Positions 18,755-27,938 of a stretch of 64,000 nt of DNA are shown one piece after another. Source of the DNA: Roseobacter sp. GAI101. GTDB taxonomy: Bacteria; Pseudomonadota; Alphaproteobacteria; Rhodobacterales; Rhodobacteraceae. The stretch is taken from assembly GCF_000156335.1 (NCBI RefSeq), contig NZ_DS999213.1, forward strand, positions 3,150,929 to 3,214,928, written 5' to 3'. Numbering within the stretch: the stretch's first letter is position 1; every line of letters begins with the position of its first letter. Below the pieces are notes generated by a model. That model searched no databases. It worked only from the letters and a program-made list of their open reading frames with translations, and was not told the DNA's origin. Made by a program: the position numbers and the translations under genes.

Positions 18755-19723
18755 ATGAAACATTCTGAGACGGTGACTTTTGGCGGGTCGGGTTTGGACC
18801 GTGCAGGCGAAGTGCGCGGTGACAGGGCTGCTGTTGAAGCTCTGAAGCAGGACGACACAGCCCGTGCAGTGTTGTTATGGCGTGGGAAAGTATTAATCAA
18901 CCCGACGCGGCCCGCATCTTTGGTGCGCTTGCCGTTGGATCACCCGGCGCTTCAGGATGCATCGGTGCCGCCGATCCTGCTGGGACGTGAAGACGGCGAA
19001 GCCCGGTTTGCATTCGATCTGTCGTCATGGGTGCCGGACGATCTGGATCCCAGCCATCTGGGTGCGTTCATGGACCCCAGCGAACAGCGTCATCCGATGC
19101 TGCCCGACGAAAATGTCTTTGTCGAACTGCGCCGCGTCATGACCTGGCTGAACCCACGGGATGCAGAGCTGGCCGCGACGGCCAAGGCCATCTTCTCGTG
19201 GCATGAAACCCACGGCTTTTGCGCCCGTTGCGGGTTCGAAACAGTGGTGAACGATGCAGGCTGGCAGCGCAATTGCCCGGCCTGCCGTGCCGCGCATTTC
19301 CCGCGCACGGACCCGGTTGTGATCATGTTGATCACCCGTGGAAATTCGGTGCTGATGGGCCGGTCGCCGGGCTGGCCGCGTGGCATGTATTCCCTGCTTG
19401 CCGGTTTCGTCGAACCGGGAGAAAGCCTTGAGGCTGCCGTGCGGCGCGAAGTTTTCGAAGAATCCGGTATCGAAGTCGGCGAGGTCAACTTTCTGGCGAG
19501 CCAGCCCTGGCCTTTTCCCGCATCGCTGATGTTCGGTTGTGCCGGAGTTGCAACATCTGAGAAAATTACAATTGACCCGAAAGAAATCGAAGACGCGCTT
19601 TGGGTCACGAAAGAAGAGATGATGGACATATTTGCAGGGCGGCACCCCAACATCCTGCCCGCGCGTGAAGGTGCGATCGCACATTTTCTTTTGGAGAACT
19701 GGCTTGCGGATACGCTGACTTGA
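18755..19723 (+). CDS. nudC: NAD(+) diphosphatase NudC
   Basis: This Nudix hydrolase cleaves NADH/NAD to NMN(H) and AMP; in other bacteria it also removes NAD caps from RNA. The zinc ribbon cysteines are 156, 159, 174 and 177. A complete Nudix box GX5EX7REUXEEXG spans 217-238. The NudC-specific SQPWPFP motif follows it. With 322 residues it has the full N-terminal domain. It is the first gene of a probable pair with the SRPBCC gene 37 bp downstream and is divergent from the CpdB-like gene. Confidence 0.95.
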   Translation: MKHSETVTFGGSGLDRAGEVRGDRAAVEALKQDDTARAVLLWRGKVLINPTRPASLVRLPLDHPALQDASVPPILLGREDGEARFAFDLSSWVPDDLDPSHLGAFMDPSEQRHPMLPDENVFVELRRVMTWLNPRDAELAATAKAIFSWHETHGFCARCGFETVVNDAGWQRNCPACRAAHFPRTDPVVIMLITRGNSVLMGRSPGWPRGMYSLLAGFVEPGESLEAAVRREVFEESGIEVGEVNFLASQPWPFPASLMFGCAGVATSEKITIDPKEIEDALWVTKEEMMDIFAGRHPNILPAREGAIAHFLLENWLADTLT

Positions 19724-19760
19724 GGTGATTGTTCAGAAAAGCCCCCTGTGCAGGTAACAC

Positions 19761-20228
19761 ATGAAGTTTTCGACAAAAGAAGATATTGAAGCGCCGATTG
19801 ATGCCGTCTTTGATATGCTGTGCGAATTTGACCAGTTCGAACGTGCCGCGATGCGCCGCGGGGCAGAGGTGCAGCGCGTCGATCAACTGACCGCGCCTGC
19901 CACCGGTATGCAGTGGGAAGCTGCGTTTGACATGCGGGGCAAGCGCCGCGAAATCCAGATCGACATGGACTGCTTTGAGCGGCCGACTGAAATGCGCCTT
20001 GCCACCACATCCCCCGGTCTGGCGGGCGACATGGCGTTTGAACTGATGGCGTTGTCGCGCAACCGGACGCGCATTATTGTCACGCTCGAGATCAAACCGA
20101 GCAACCTGTCAGCGCGGCTGCTGGTGCAATCGCTCAAGCTGGCCAAGACATCGCTGACCAACAAGTACAAATTGCGCGTCAATGAATACGCAAAGGGCAT
20201 GGAAGAGCGTTACAAGCGCGCCCGTTAG
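19761..20228 (+). CDS. SRPBCC family protein
   Basis: The 155-residue protein has the helix-grip pattern of the START/SRPBCC superfamily. An N-terminal strand (KFSTKEDIEAPIDAVFDMLC) is followed by curved strands and a long C-terminal helix ending YAKGMEERYKRAR. Such proteins bind small hydrophobic ligands or act as cyclases, but no motif here indicates a ligand. It probably shares a transcript with nudC and meets convergent pheA with 6 bp between stops. Confidence 0.75.
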   Translation: MKFSTKEDIEAPIDAVFDMLCEFDQFERAAMRRGAEVQRVDQLTAPATGMQWEAAFDMRGKRREIQIDMDCFERPTEMRLATTSPGLAGDMAFELMALSRNRTRIIVTLEIKPSNLSARLLVQSLKLAKTSLTNKYKLRVNEYAKGMEERYKRAR

Positions 20229-20234
20229 ACGATT

Positions 20235-21083
20235 TCAGGTGCGATGGCGGTCGGGGTGGGCCGGATAAACGCCCAGGATGTCCAGCATGTTGGTGAAATA
20301 CCCCAGCTCTTCTAGCGCGCGCTCGACCGCAGGGTCCTTTGGATGGCCTTCGATATCTGAATAGAACTGCGTCGCGGTGAACGATCCGCCGACCATGTAG
20401 CTTTCCAGCTTGGTCATGTTGACGCCGTTGGTCGCAAAGCCGCCCATCGCCTTGTACAATGCCGCCGGAATGTTGCGCACTTCAAAGACGAATGTGGTCA
20501 TCATGGTCTCTGCCCTGCGCGACAGATCCGCCTCGGGAGACATCAGCAGGAACCGTGTGGTGTTGTGGTCCAGATCTTCGATATCGCGGGCAAGAACGTC
20601 CAGTCCGTGAATATCCGCAGCAACCTCGCTGGCCAGAACCCCCACGCTCCGTTCATCCGAGACCGCCAGATCGGCGGCCGCACCGGCACTGTCCGATGCC
20701 GCTTCGGAGGTGATCCCGTGGGCGTCCAGCCAGCTGCGCGCCTGCGGGATCAGCACCATGTGAGCGCGCACATGCTTGATCTCTTCCAGTTTGACGCCCG
20801 GTAGCGCCATCAGGCAGATGCGCACGCGCACGAAGGCTTCGGCGATGATGTGCAGGCCGCTTTTGGGCAGCAACCGGTGAATGTCCGCGACGCGCCCGTA
20901 GGTGGTGTTTTCTACCGGCAGCATTGCCAGATCCGCGCGGCCTTCGCGAACAGCACGGAAAACGCCCTCGAATGTGACGCAGGGAACGGGCACCATGTCA
21001 GGGCGCGCTTGCAGGCATGCTTCGTGGCTATAAGCGCCTAAAGCGCCTTGAAAAGCGATGCGAGGGGCGTTTTTTGGGGTCAT
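20235..21083 (-). CDS. pheA: Prephenate dehydratase
   Basis: This is a monofunctional prephenate dehydratase of 282 residues, converting prephenate to phenylpyruvate for phenylalanine synthesis. The catalytic domain starts at IAFQGALGAYSHEA and contains VENTTYGRVADIHRLL and the NTTRF motif. A C-terminal ACT regulatory domain (FEVRNIPAALYKAMGGFATNG, then NMTKLESYM) should bind Phe for feedback inhibition. No chorismate mutase domain is fused. It appears monocistronic, divergent from the cytochrome gene. Confidence 0.95.
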   Translation of the reverse strand: MTPKNAPRIAFQGALGAYSHEACLQARPDMVPVPCVTFEGVFRAVREGRADLAMLPVENTTYGRVADIHRLLPKSGLHIIAEAFVRVRICLMALPGVKLEEIKHVRAHMVLIPQARSWLDAHGITSEAASDSAGAAADLAVSDERSVGVLASEVAADIHGLDVLARDIEDLDHNTTRFLLMSPEADLSRRAETMMTTFVFEVRNIPAALYKAMGGFATNGVNMTKLESYMVGGSFTATQFYSDIEGHPKDPAVERALEELGYFTNMLDILGVYPAHPDRHRT

Positions 21084-21214
21084 TGCAGGCGTCCTTCATC
21101 AGACCTTTACCAAAGATGGCGTTTGGTCGCGGTAACTACACCTTGCCCCTCGGGAGGGAAAGCAATAGATACGGGCGCAAATGATGCCCGCATACCAATG
21201 ATGGATCTTCGCCC

Positions 21215-21724
21215 ATGTTTGATACAATGACCGTTACGAAAATCGCCGCAGGCCTGTTTGGTGCCTGGCTTGTGCTGCTGCTTGGCAAATTTGTCGGCGA
21301 AGAACTTTACCATGCCGACACCCATGGTGAACAAGGCTATATGATCGAAGTCGCCTCTGGCGAGGGTGGCGGAGCCGCTGAAGAAGGTCCCGATCTCGAG
21401 ACGTTGATGGCCTCTGCCGATCCGGCTGCGGGCGAAAAGGTTTTCCGCAAGTGTTCCGCCTGTCACAAGGCTGTTGAAGGTGAAAACGCTGTGGGGCCAT
21501 ATCTTTACGGTGTTGTAGGGCGTCCAATCGATTCTGCCGAAGGCTATGCATCGTATTCCGGCGCGCTTGAGCAGAACGGCGATGTGTGGTCGCCCGAAAA
21601 CCTGTTCGCCTTCCTTGAAAAGCCTTCCTCCTGGGCCCCTGGTACCACAATGGGTTTCGCTGGCCTCAGCAAGCCTGCCGACCGCGCGAACGTGATTGCG
21701 TATCTCGACAGCCTAGACGACTGA
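21215..21724 (+). CDS. Membrane-anchored cytochrome c (CycM/c552-like)
   Basis: The 169-residue protein has an uncleaved N-terminal anchor (KIAAGLFGAWLVLLLGKFVG), an acidic Gly-rich linker, and a class I cytochrome c domain with the heme-binding CSACH at 80-84. The probable axial Met lies in GTTMGFAGL. The layout matches alphaproteobacterial CycM-type cytochromes that pass electrons from the bc1 complex to cytochrome oxidases. A strong terminator follows, so it is a single-gene unit. Confidence 0.9.
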   Translation: MFDTMTVTKIAAGLFGAWLVLLLGKFVGEELYHADTHGEQGYMIEVASGEGGGAAEEGPDLETLMASADPAAGEKVFRKCSACHKAVEGENAVGPYLYGVVGRPIDSAEGYASYSGALEQNGDVWSPENLFAFLEKPSSWAPGTTMGFAGLSKPADRANVIAYLDSLDD

Positions 21725-21743
21725 TCCAGTTGACAGCTTCGTG

Positions 21744-21771
21744 AAAGGCCGCCCAATCATGGGCGGCCTTT
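21744..21771 (+). terminator. Intrinsic terminator after the cytochrome c gene
   Basis: An 11-bp perfect stem (AAAGGCCGCCC at 21744-21754, GGGCGGCCTTT at 21761-21771) with a 6-nt loop ends in a T-run 20 bp after the stop. Confidence 0.9.
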
Positions 21772-21897
21772 TGCGTTATGGGGCCAGATTTCAGTCAGAT
21801 AACATATTCGCAACTTGTATCTTGGCAGCGGGGACCGTTAGCTTAGATGACAAACCGGAACCGCCATAAACTGTTGTTTCTCGTAAAGGATACGCCG

Positions 21898-23829
21898 ATG
21901 CCCCGGACAAAAGCCCGCGCTGTGACACAATCGCAAAAACCTCTTTTTCGTTTGGCCTGGTCGGCACTTTTGGTGTCCGGTCTGACACTGGTTGCGATGG
22001 CGGCCCATGCCGAGGACGAAAAGATCATAACCAGTCACGGCTATTCCTTTTACGGCGATCTGAAGTATCCGGCAGATTACCCGCATTTCGACTATGTGAA
22101 CCCCGATGCACCCAAGGGGGGGGAGATTTCGATTTCGACCCTTGGCACGTTTGATTCGATGAACCCCTATTCACGCAAGGGCCGTGGCGGCGCGCTGAGC
22201 ACCATAATGTATGAAAGCCTTTTGGGAGAGGGGACAGGCAATGAGGCTGCCCCTGCCGACGTCTATGGTGAAGCCTACTGCTTGCTGTGTGAGACCCTCG
22301 AATATCCCGAAAGCAAGGATTGGGTGATCTTCCACATGCGCAAGGATGCCAGGTTCTCGACCGGTGATCCGGTGACCGCGCATGACATCGAATTCAGCCA
22401 CAACCTGCTGTTGGATCAGGGGCTCAAGTCCTATGCCGATGCGGTCCGCAAGCGCATCCCCAAGGTCGAGGTCATCGATGACTATACCATCAAGTTCTAC
22501 TTCACCCCGGGCATTTCCCGCCGCAGCTTGATTGATCAGGTCGGTGGCGTGCCGGCATGGTCCAAGAAATGGTACGAAGAATCCGGTGCGCGGCTGGACG
22601 AATCGCGGCTGATGACGTCGCCCGGGTCCGGCCCCTATGTGATCGACGACATCGATGTGAACCGCCGCATCGTCTACAAACGGAACCCCGACTATTGGGG
22701 CGCTGATCTGCCGTTCAACGTGGGCCGCAACAACTTCGATGCTATCCGTGTCGAATATTTCGGCGACGAAAATTCTGCGTTCGAGGCGTTCAAGGCCGGT
22801 GAATACACTTTCCGCGTCGAAGGAAATTCAAAACAATGGGCCTCGGCCTATGATTTCCCCAAGATCGACGCGGGCCATGTCGTCAAGGAAGACATCCCTG
22901 ACGGATCGCCCCCGACGCCCTCTGGCATCGTGTTCAATCTGGGCCGTGAGGTGCTGCAAGACAAACGCGTGCGCGAGGCGGTGGCTTTGGGGTTCAACTT
23001 TGAATGGACCAACGAATCCCTGCAATATGGCCTGTTCAAGCCGCGTGCGTCTTTCACTCAGGACACGCCGTTGATGGCCACGGGCAAGCCCGAAGGGATG
23101 GAACTGGCGCTTCTGCAATCCTTTGGCGATCTGGTCCCGGCCGAGATGTTGACCGAAGACGCCGTGATCCCTCATGTGTCCGACGCGACACGGCTGCTGG
23201 ACCGCGGCAACCTGCGCCGCGCGATGAAGTTGCTGGATGCGGCAGGCTGGGCCGTGGGCGACGATGGCAAACGCTATGATGCAAATGGTACGTCGCTGCG
23301 TTTGACGTTCCTGTTGAACTCGTCAGGATCGGCGACCCTGTCGGCGGTGGTCGAAAATTTCATGTCCAACCTCGGAAACATGGGCATCGACGCGGTCCTC
23401 GAAAAAGTCGACAGCTCGCAATACACCGCGCGCGAACGGGACCGCGACTATGATCTGGTGTTCGATGGTTACCGTCCGTTTCTGGGCACCGGCACCGGTC
23501 TGGCCCAGCTATACGGGTCCGAGGCAGCCAGCTATTCGCTGTTCAACCCTGCCGGGCTTGCCAGCCCGATGGTCGACGCGATCATCGAGGCGTCCCTGGC
23601 CGCCAGCACCAAAGCCGAGGAAGACGCCAGCATGATCGCGCTGGATCGTGCGCTGCGGTACGAGTTTTTCATGATCCCGGCATGGTATAATGACAGCTAT
23701 TGGACGGCCTATTATGACCAGTATGAACACCCCGAAGGTCAACCGGCCTACGCTTTGGGGTACCTAGATTTCTGGTGGTACAACGCCGACAAGGCTGCCG
23801 CCTTGCGCGCCGCTGGCGCACTGAGGTAA
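21898..23829 (+). CDS. yejA: YejA-type peptide ABC transporter substrate-binding protein
   Basis: This family 5 extracellular solute-binding protein has the YejA hallmark SHGYSFYGDLKYPADYPHFD soon after a signal peptide (LAWSALLVSGLTLVAMAAHA). YejA-type proteins bind oligopeptides and, in enterobacteria, microcin C. The ATG at 21898 is chosen because AAAGGA lies 7 bp upstream; the frame opens earlier at 21847 but would bury the signal peptide behind 17 residues. The mature domain has the usual SBP_bac_5 blocks (DARFSTGDPVTAHDIEFS, NPDYWGADLPFN). First gene of yejABEF. Confidence 0.93.
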   Translation: MPRTKARAVTQSQKPLFRLAWSALLVSGLTLVAMAAHAEDEKIITSHGYSFYGDLKYPADYPHFDYVNPDAPKGGEISISTLGTFDSMNPYSRKGRGGALSTIMYESLLGEGTGNEAAPADVYGEAYCLLCETLEYPESKDWVIFHMRKDARFSTGDPVTAHDIEFSHNLLLDQGLKSYADAVRKRIPKVEVIDDYTIKFYFTPGISRRSLIDQVGGVPAWSKKWYEESGARLDESRLMTSPGSGPYVIDDIDVNRRIVYKRNPDYWGADLPFNVGRNNFDAIRVEYFGDENSAFEAFKAGEYTFRVEGNSKQWASAYDFPKIDAGHVVKEDIPDGSPPTPSGIVFNLGREVLQDKRVREAVALGFNFEWTNESLQYGLFKPRASFTQDTPLMATGKPEGMELALLQSFGDLVPAEMLTEDAVIPHVSDATRLLDRGNLRRAMKLLDAAGWAVGDDGKRYDANGTSLRLTFLLNSSGSATLSAVVENFMSNLGNMGIDAVLEKVDSSQYTARERDRDYDLVFDGYRPFLGTGTGLAQLYGSEAASYSLFNPAGLASPMVDAIIEASLAASTKAEEDASMIALDRALRYEFFMIPAWYNDSYWTAYYDQYEHPEGQPAYALGYLDFWWYNADKAAALRAAGALR

Positions 23830-23838
23830 ACGCCGACC

Positions 23839-24927
23839 ATGGGCGCATATATTCTTCGACGGCTTTTGCTGATTATCCCGACGTTGATCGGGATCATGCT
23901 GATCAACTTCGCGTTGGTACAATTCGTGCCCGGCGGCCCGGTTGAGCAGGCCATCGCCCGTATTCAGGGCGGCGGAGATGTGTTCGAAGGCTTTTCGGGC
24001 AGCGGTAACGACGCGGGCAATGCCGACACGGCGGCGGCCAACGAAAACTACGTCGGCGCGCGCGGTCTTCCGCCGGAATTCATTGCCGAGCTCGAAAAGG
24101 AGTTCGGCTTTGACAAGCCCCCGGTCGAGCGTTTCGTCAACATGATGTGGAACTACATGCGCTTCGATTTCGGAGAGAGCTATTTCCGGTCCATCAGCGT
24201 GATCGATCTGATCAAGGAAAAGCTGCCGGTGTCGATCACGCTGGGGCTGTGGTCAACGGTGATTGCCTATCTTGTGTCGATCCCGCTGGGCATCCGCAAG
24301 GCGGTCAAGGACGGCACGGCCTTTGACACATGGACATCGGGCGCGATCATCGCAGCTTATGCGATCCCCGGATTTCTATTCGCGATCCTTCTGCTGGTGT
24401 TGTTTGCGGGCGGGTCCTACTGGCAGGTATTCCCGCTGCGCGGTCTGACATCGGATAATTTTGACCAGCTTAGCCCGTTGGCTAAGGTTGGCGATTATTT
24501 CTGGCACATCGCTTTGCCGGTGCTTGCTTCGACCATCTCGGCCTTTGCGACGCTGACTTTGCTGACCAAGAACAGCTTTCTCGACGAGATCAAAAAGCAA
24601 TATGTGATGACGGCGCGGGCCAAAGGATTGTCCGAACGCAAGGTGCTTTATGGCCATGTCTTCCGTAATGCGATGCTGATCGTGATCGCGGGCTTTCCGG
24701 CGGTCTTCATCGGCGTGTTCTTTGGCGGATCGCTGATCATCGAAACGATATTCAGCCTTGATGGCTTGGGCCGCCTGGGCTTTGAGGCTGCGGTCGCGCG
24801 CGATTATCCGATCGTATTCGGCACGCTGTTCATCTTTGGTTTGATCGGTCTGGTCGTCGGCATTCTGTCTGACCTGATGTATGTGATCGTCGATCCGCGC
24901 ATCGACTTTGAAAAGCGCGAGGGCTGA
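23839..24927 (+). CDS. yejB: Peptide ABC transporter permease YejB
   Basis: The 362-residue inner-membrane permease has an N-terminal membrane segment ([20 protein letters not shown]), a periplasmic loop of about 110 residues, and five further segments. The EAA loop lies near [20 protein letters not shown], which contacts the ATPase. It pairs with YejE as the two-permease channel. It starts 9 bp after yejA and ends 4 bp before the chosen yejE ATG. Confidence 0.94.
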   Translation: MGAYILRRLLLIIPTLIGIMLINFALVQFVPGGPVEQAIARIQGGGDVFEGFSGSGNDAGNADTAAANENYVGARGLPPEFIAELEKEFGFDKPPVERFVNMMWNYMRFDFGESYFRSISVIDLIKEKLPVSITLGLWSTVIAYLVSIPLGIRKAVKDGTAFDTWTSGAIIAAYAIPGFLFAILLLVLFAGGSYWQVFPLRGLTSDNFDQLSPLAKVGDYFWHIALPVLASTISAFATLTLLTKNSFLDEIKKQYVMTARAKGLSERKVLYGHVFRNAMLIVIAGFPAVFIGVFFGGSLIIETIFSLDGLGRLGFEAAVARDYPIVFGTLFIFGLIGLVVGILSDLMYVIVDPRIDFEKREG

Positions 24928-24931
24928 TCCG

Positions 24932-26038
24932 ATGGCGCTGTCCCCCCTGAACCAACGCCGCTGGCGTAACTTTACCCGCAACCGCCGCGCATATTGGAGC
25001 CTTTGGGTCTTCGCGATCCTGTTCGGCATCTCGCTTTTCGCGGAATTCGTCGCCAACGATAAACCGATCGTGGTGAGTTATGGCGGCGAATATTTCATGC
25101 CGATCTTCAACTTCTACCCTGAAACGGCCTTTGGCGGTGATTTCCAGACCGAAGCGGTCTACCGCGATCCTGAGGTCAAATGCCTGATTGCAACCGGTGG
25201 GATGGACGCGTGTTTCGACGACCCCGAAGCGTTGATCGAAGACGCGCAAGACGGGCAGATTGACGGGCAGGCGATTGAAAAAGGCTGGTCGGTCTGGCCG
25301 GTCATTCCCTATTCGTTCAACACCGCCGTGGACCGTCCCGGTGCAGCCCCCTTGCCGCCCAATGCGCAGAACTGGCTGGGCACCGACGGCACCAAGCGTG
25401 ACGTGATGGCGCGGGTGATCCACGGCTTCCGCCTGTCGGTGATCTTTACGCTGATCGTGACCGGTGCCGCATCGCTAATCGGGATCATCGCAGGGGCGGT
25501 ACAGGGCTTTTTCGGCGGCTGGACCGATCTGATCTTTCAGCGCGTGATCGAGATATGGTCGTCGACCCCGTCGCTATACGTCATCATCATCATGTTCGCG
25601 ATTCTGGGGCGCAGTTTCTGGCTGCTGGTGTTCCTGCTGGTGCTGTTCAGTTGGACATCGCTGGTGGGCGTGGTGCGCGCGGAATTCCTGCGGGCACGCA
25701 ACCTTGAATATGTGCGCGCGGCCCGTGCCCTTGGCGTCGGCAACGTGACGATCATGTTCCGCCACATGCTGCCCAATGCGATGGTTGCGATGCTGACCAT
25801 GTTGCCCTTCATCATTACCGGCACGATCAGCACCTTGGCGATCCTTGATTTTCTGGGCTTTGGTCTGCCGTCTTCGGCCCCTTCATTGGGCGAACTGACC
25901 TTGCAGGCGAAACAGAACCTGCAAGCCCCTTGGTTGGCGTTCACTGCGTTTTTCACCTTTGCCATCATGCTGTCGCTGCTGATTTTTATCTTTGAAGGCA
26001 TCCGCGACGCGTTCGACCCCAGAAAGACCTTTTCATGA
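24932..26038 (+). CDS. yejE: Peptide ABC transporter permease YejE
   Basis: This second permease has the long periplasmic insert after the first helix typical of YejE (the DKPIVVSYGGEYFMPIFNFY region) and the GTDGTKRDVMARVIHGFR segment. The EAA loop (YVRAARALGVGNVTIMFRHM) is conserved. The ATG at 24932 follows GAGGG by 8 bp and is preferred to the frame opening at 24908. Its stop overlaps the start of the next gene in ATGA at 26035-26038, implying coupled translation. 368 residues. Confidence 0.93.
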   Translation: MALSPLNQRRWRNFTRNRRAYWSLWVFAILFGISLFAEFVANDKPIVVSYGGEYFMPIFNFYPETAFGGDFQTEAVYRDPEVKCLIATGGMDACFDDPEALIEDAQDGQIDGQAIEKGWSVWPVIPYSFNTAVDRPGAAPLPPNAQNWLGTDGTKRDVMARVIHGFRLSVIFTLIVTGAASLIGIIAGAVQGFFGGWTDLIFQRVIEIWSSTPSLYVIIIMFAILGRSFWLLVFLLVLFSWTSLVGVVRAEFLRARNLEYVRAARALGVGNVTIMFRHMLPNAMVAMLTMLPFIITGTISTLAILDFLGFGLPSSAPSLGELTLQAKQNLQAPWLAFTAFFTFAIMLSLLIFIFEGIRDAFDPRKTFS

Positions 26039-26337
26039 GTGCCCTTGCAGCGCGTTCGCCCATCAGCAGTCTGGCGACGGTTCTCTATATGATCGCGGTA
26101 GCCGTTTCGATCGCCGTCACCCTTCGGCTGGTGCTGTTCATCTTTCTTGAGCCCGGCGATACCTTGGGCTTTATGTTTTCCGTTTTGGAAACCAAATTTC
26201 TACCCAGCACGCTGACGGTCGTTTTCGGGTGCTGGTCGGTCGCGGTGCTGCGCCTCCCGCCAGTTTGGCTTCGTCTGCTGTGCGTGCCGATGGCGGCATG
26301 GGGCGTCTACGCTTTGATGGGATTTCTTGCACAATGA
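26035..26337 (+). CDS. Small membrane protein inside the yej operon
   Basis: A 100-residue protein with three likely membrane segments (IAVAVSIAVTLRLVLFIFL, a central one at LTVVFGCWSVAVL and a C-terminal one at LLCVPMAAWGVYALMGFLA) and short loops. It overlaps yejE by ATGA at its start and yejF by ATGA at its end (26334-26337), so it is locked into the translational chain. I do not recognise the family, and E. coli yejABEF has no counterpart. A role as an accessory or regulatory subunit of the importer is inference from position only. Confidence 0.7.
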   Translation: MSALAARSPISSLATVLYMIAVAVSIAVTLRLVLFIFLEPGDTLGFMFSVLETKFLPSTLTVVFGCWSVAVLRLPPVWLRLLCVPMAAWGVYALMGFLAQ

Positions 26338-27926
26338 CGTCATCTTCTTTAGCTCTGCTCGAGGTTTCGGACCTGCGCGTTTCCTTCCGTCAGGACGGCA
26401 CGCTTAGCCATGCGGTCAAAGGGGTCAGCTTTACCGTTCAGCGCGGTGAAACCGTGGCGCTGGTCGGTGAAAGCGGGTCGGGTAAATCCGTGTCCGCGCT
26501 TAGCACCGTGTCTCTGCTTGGCGACAGCGCCGAGGTGTCGGGGTCCGTTCTGTATGACGGGCAGCAGATGATCGGGGCAGGGGACAAACTGCTGCGCAAG
26601 GTTCGTGGCAATGACATCAGCTTTATCTTTCAAGAGCCGATGACCTCGCTGAACCCGCTGCACACTATTGAAAAGCAGTTGGGTGAATCCCTGGCGTTGC
26701 ATCAGGGTGTCGTCGGCGCATCGGCGCGGGCGCGTATTCTGGAACTGCTCGACAAGGTCGGGATCAATGATGCCGAAAGCCGTCTGGGGGCCTATCCGCA
26801 TCAGCTGTCAGGCGGGCAACGGCAGCGCGTCATGATCGCCATGGCGCTTGCCAACAAACCTGACGTGCTGATCGCGGATGAACCGACGACGGCACTGGAC
26901 GTGACCATTCAGGCGCAGATCCTGGATTTGCTGAAAGAACTGAAAGACAGCGAAGGCATGGGGCTTTTATTCATCACCCACGACCTTGGCATCGTGCGCC
27001 GCATCGCCGACCGTGTCTGCGTGATGCAGCATGGCGAAATCGTCGAACAAGGCCCCACGCGCGAGATTTTCGACAATCCCCAGCATCCCTACACGATCAA
27101 GCTTTTGGGGGCAGAACCCTCGGGCCGCCCTGATCCGGTGCCGGACACGGCCGAGGTGATCGCCAGTACGGACCACCTGAAGGTCTGGTTCCCGATCCAG
27201 CAGGGCCTGATGCGTCGCACGGTGGATCATGTGAAGGCGGTGAACGATGCATCGCTGTCGGTGCGTGCGGGTGAAACCGTCGGGATCGTGGGAGAATCGG
27301 GGTCCGGTAAGACGACGATGGCGCTTGCGATCATGCGGTTGATTGCCTCCGAAGGCGGGATCAACTTCATGGGGCAGGACGTGCGCAGTTGGTCCACGCG
27401 TGAATTGCGGCGTCTGCGCAAGGACATGCAGATCGTGTTTCAGGACCCGTTCGGCAGTCTGAGCCCGCGGATGACCTGCATGCAGATCATCTCGGAAGGG
27501 CTGACGATCCACAATGTCGATCCTCAGCGTAATCCGCGCGAACTGGTGCGGGATGTGATGGTCGAAGTGGGGCTCGACCCCGCCACGATGGATCGCTACC
27601 CGCATGAATTTTCAGGTGGTCAACGCCAGCGGATTGCGATTGCGCGCGCGATGGTTTTGCGCCCGCGTCTGCTGGTGCTGGATGAACCGACGTCGGCGTT
27701 GGATATGACGGTACAGGTGCAGATCGTCGAATTGTTGCGCAATTTGCAGCGCAAATACGGCTTGGCCTATCTGTTTATCAGCCATGATCTGAAGGTCGTG
27801 CGCGCAATGTCGCACAAGGTCATCGTCATGAAACGGGGTGATGTGGTGGAATATGGCGACGTGGATACGCTGTATGACAACCCCACGTCAGACTACACCC
27901 GCGCGTTGTTGCAGGCGACGACCTAA
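26334..27926 (+). CDS. yejF: Peptide ABC transporter ATP-binding protein YejF (two ATPase domains)
   Basis: This is a tandem ATPase of 530 residues. Domain 1 has Walker A GESGSGKS and signature LSGGQRQRV; domain 2 repeats GESGSGKT and FSGGQRQRI. Walker B is [11 protein letters not shown] and [11 protein letters not shown]. Each half ends in an oligopeptide-type C-terminal extension ([27 protein letters not shown]). The start is the ATG at 26334 ([15 protein letters not shown]); the longer frame from 26229 lies inside the preceding membrane-protein gene. It energises import through YejB/YejE. Confidence 0.95.
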   Translation: MTSSSLALLEVSDLRVSFRQDGTLSHAVKGVSFTVQRGETVALVGESGSGKSVSALSTVSLLGDSAEVSGSVLYDGQQMIGAGDKLLRKVRGNDISFIFQEPMTSLNPLHTIEKQLGESLALHQGVVGASARARILELLDKVGINDAESRLGAYPHQLSGGQRQRVMIAMALANKPDVLIADEPTTALDVTIQAQILDLLKELKDSEGMGLLFITHDLGIVRRIADRVCVMQHGEIVEQGPTREIFDNPQHPYTIKLLGAEPSGRPDPVPDTAEVIASTDHLKVWFPIQQGLMRRTVDHVKAVNDASLSVRAGETVGIVGESGSGKTTMALAIMRLIASEGGINFMGQDVRSWSTRELRRLRKDMQIVFQDPFGSLSPRMTCMQIISEGLTIHNVDPQRNPRELVRDVMVEVGLDPATMDRYPHEFSGGQRQRIAIARAMVLRPRLLVLDEPTSALDMTVQVQIVELLRNLQRKYGLAYLFISHDLKVVRAMSHKVIVMKRGDVVEYGDVDTLYDNPTSDYTRALLQATT

Positions 27927-27938
27927 GCGCGACGGCGC

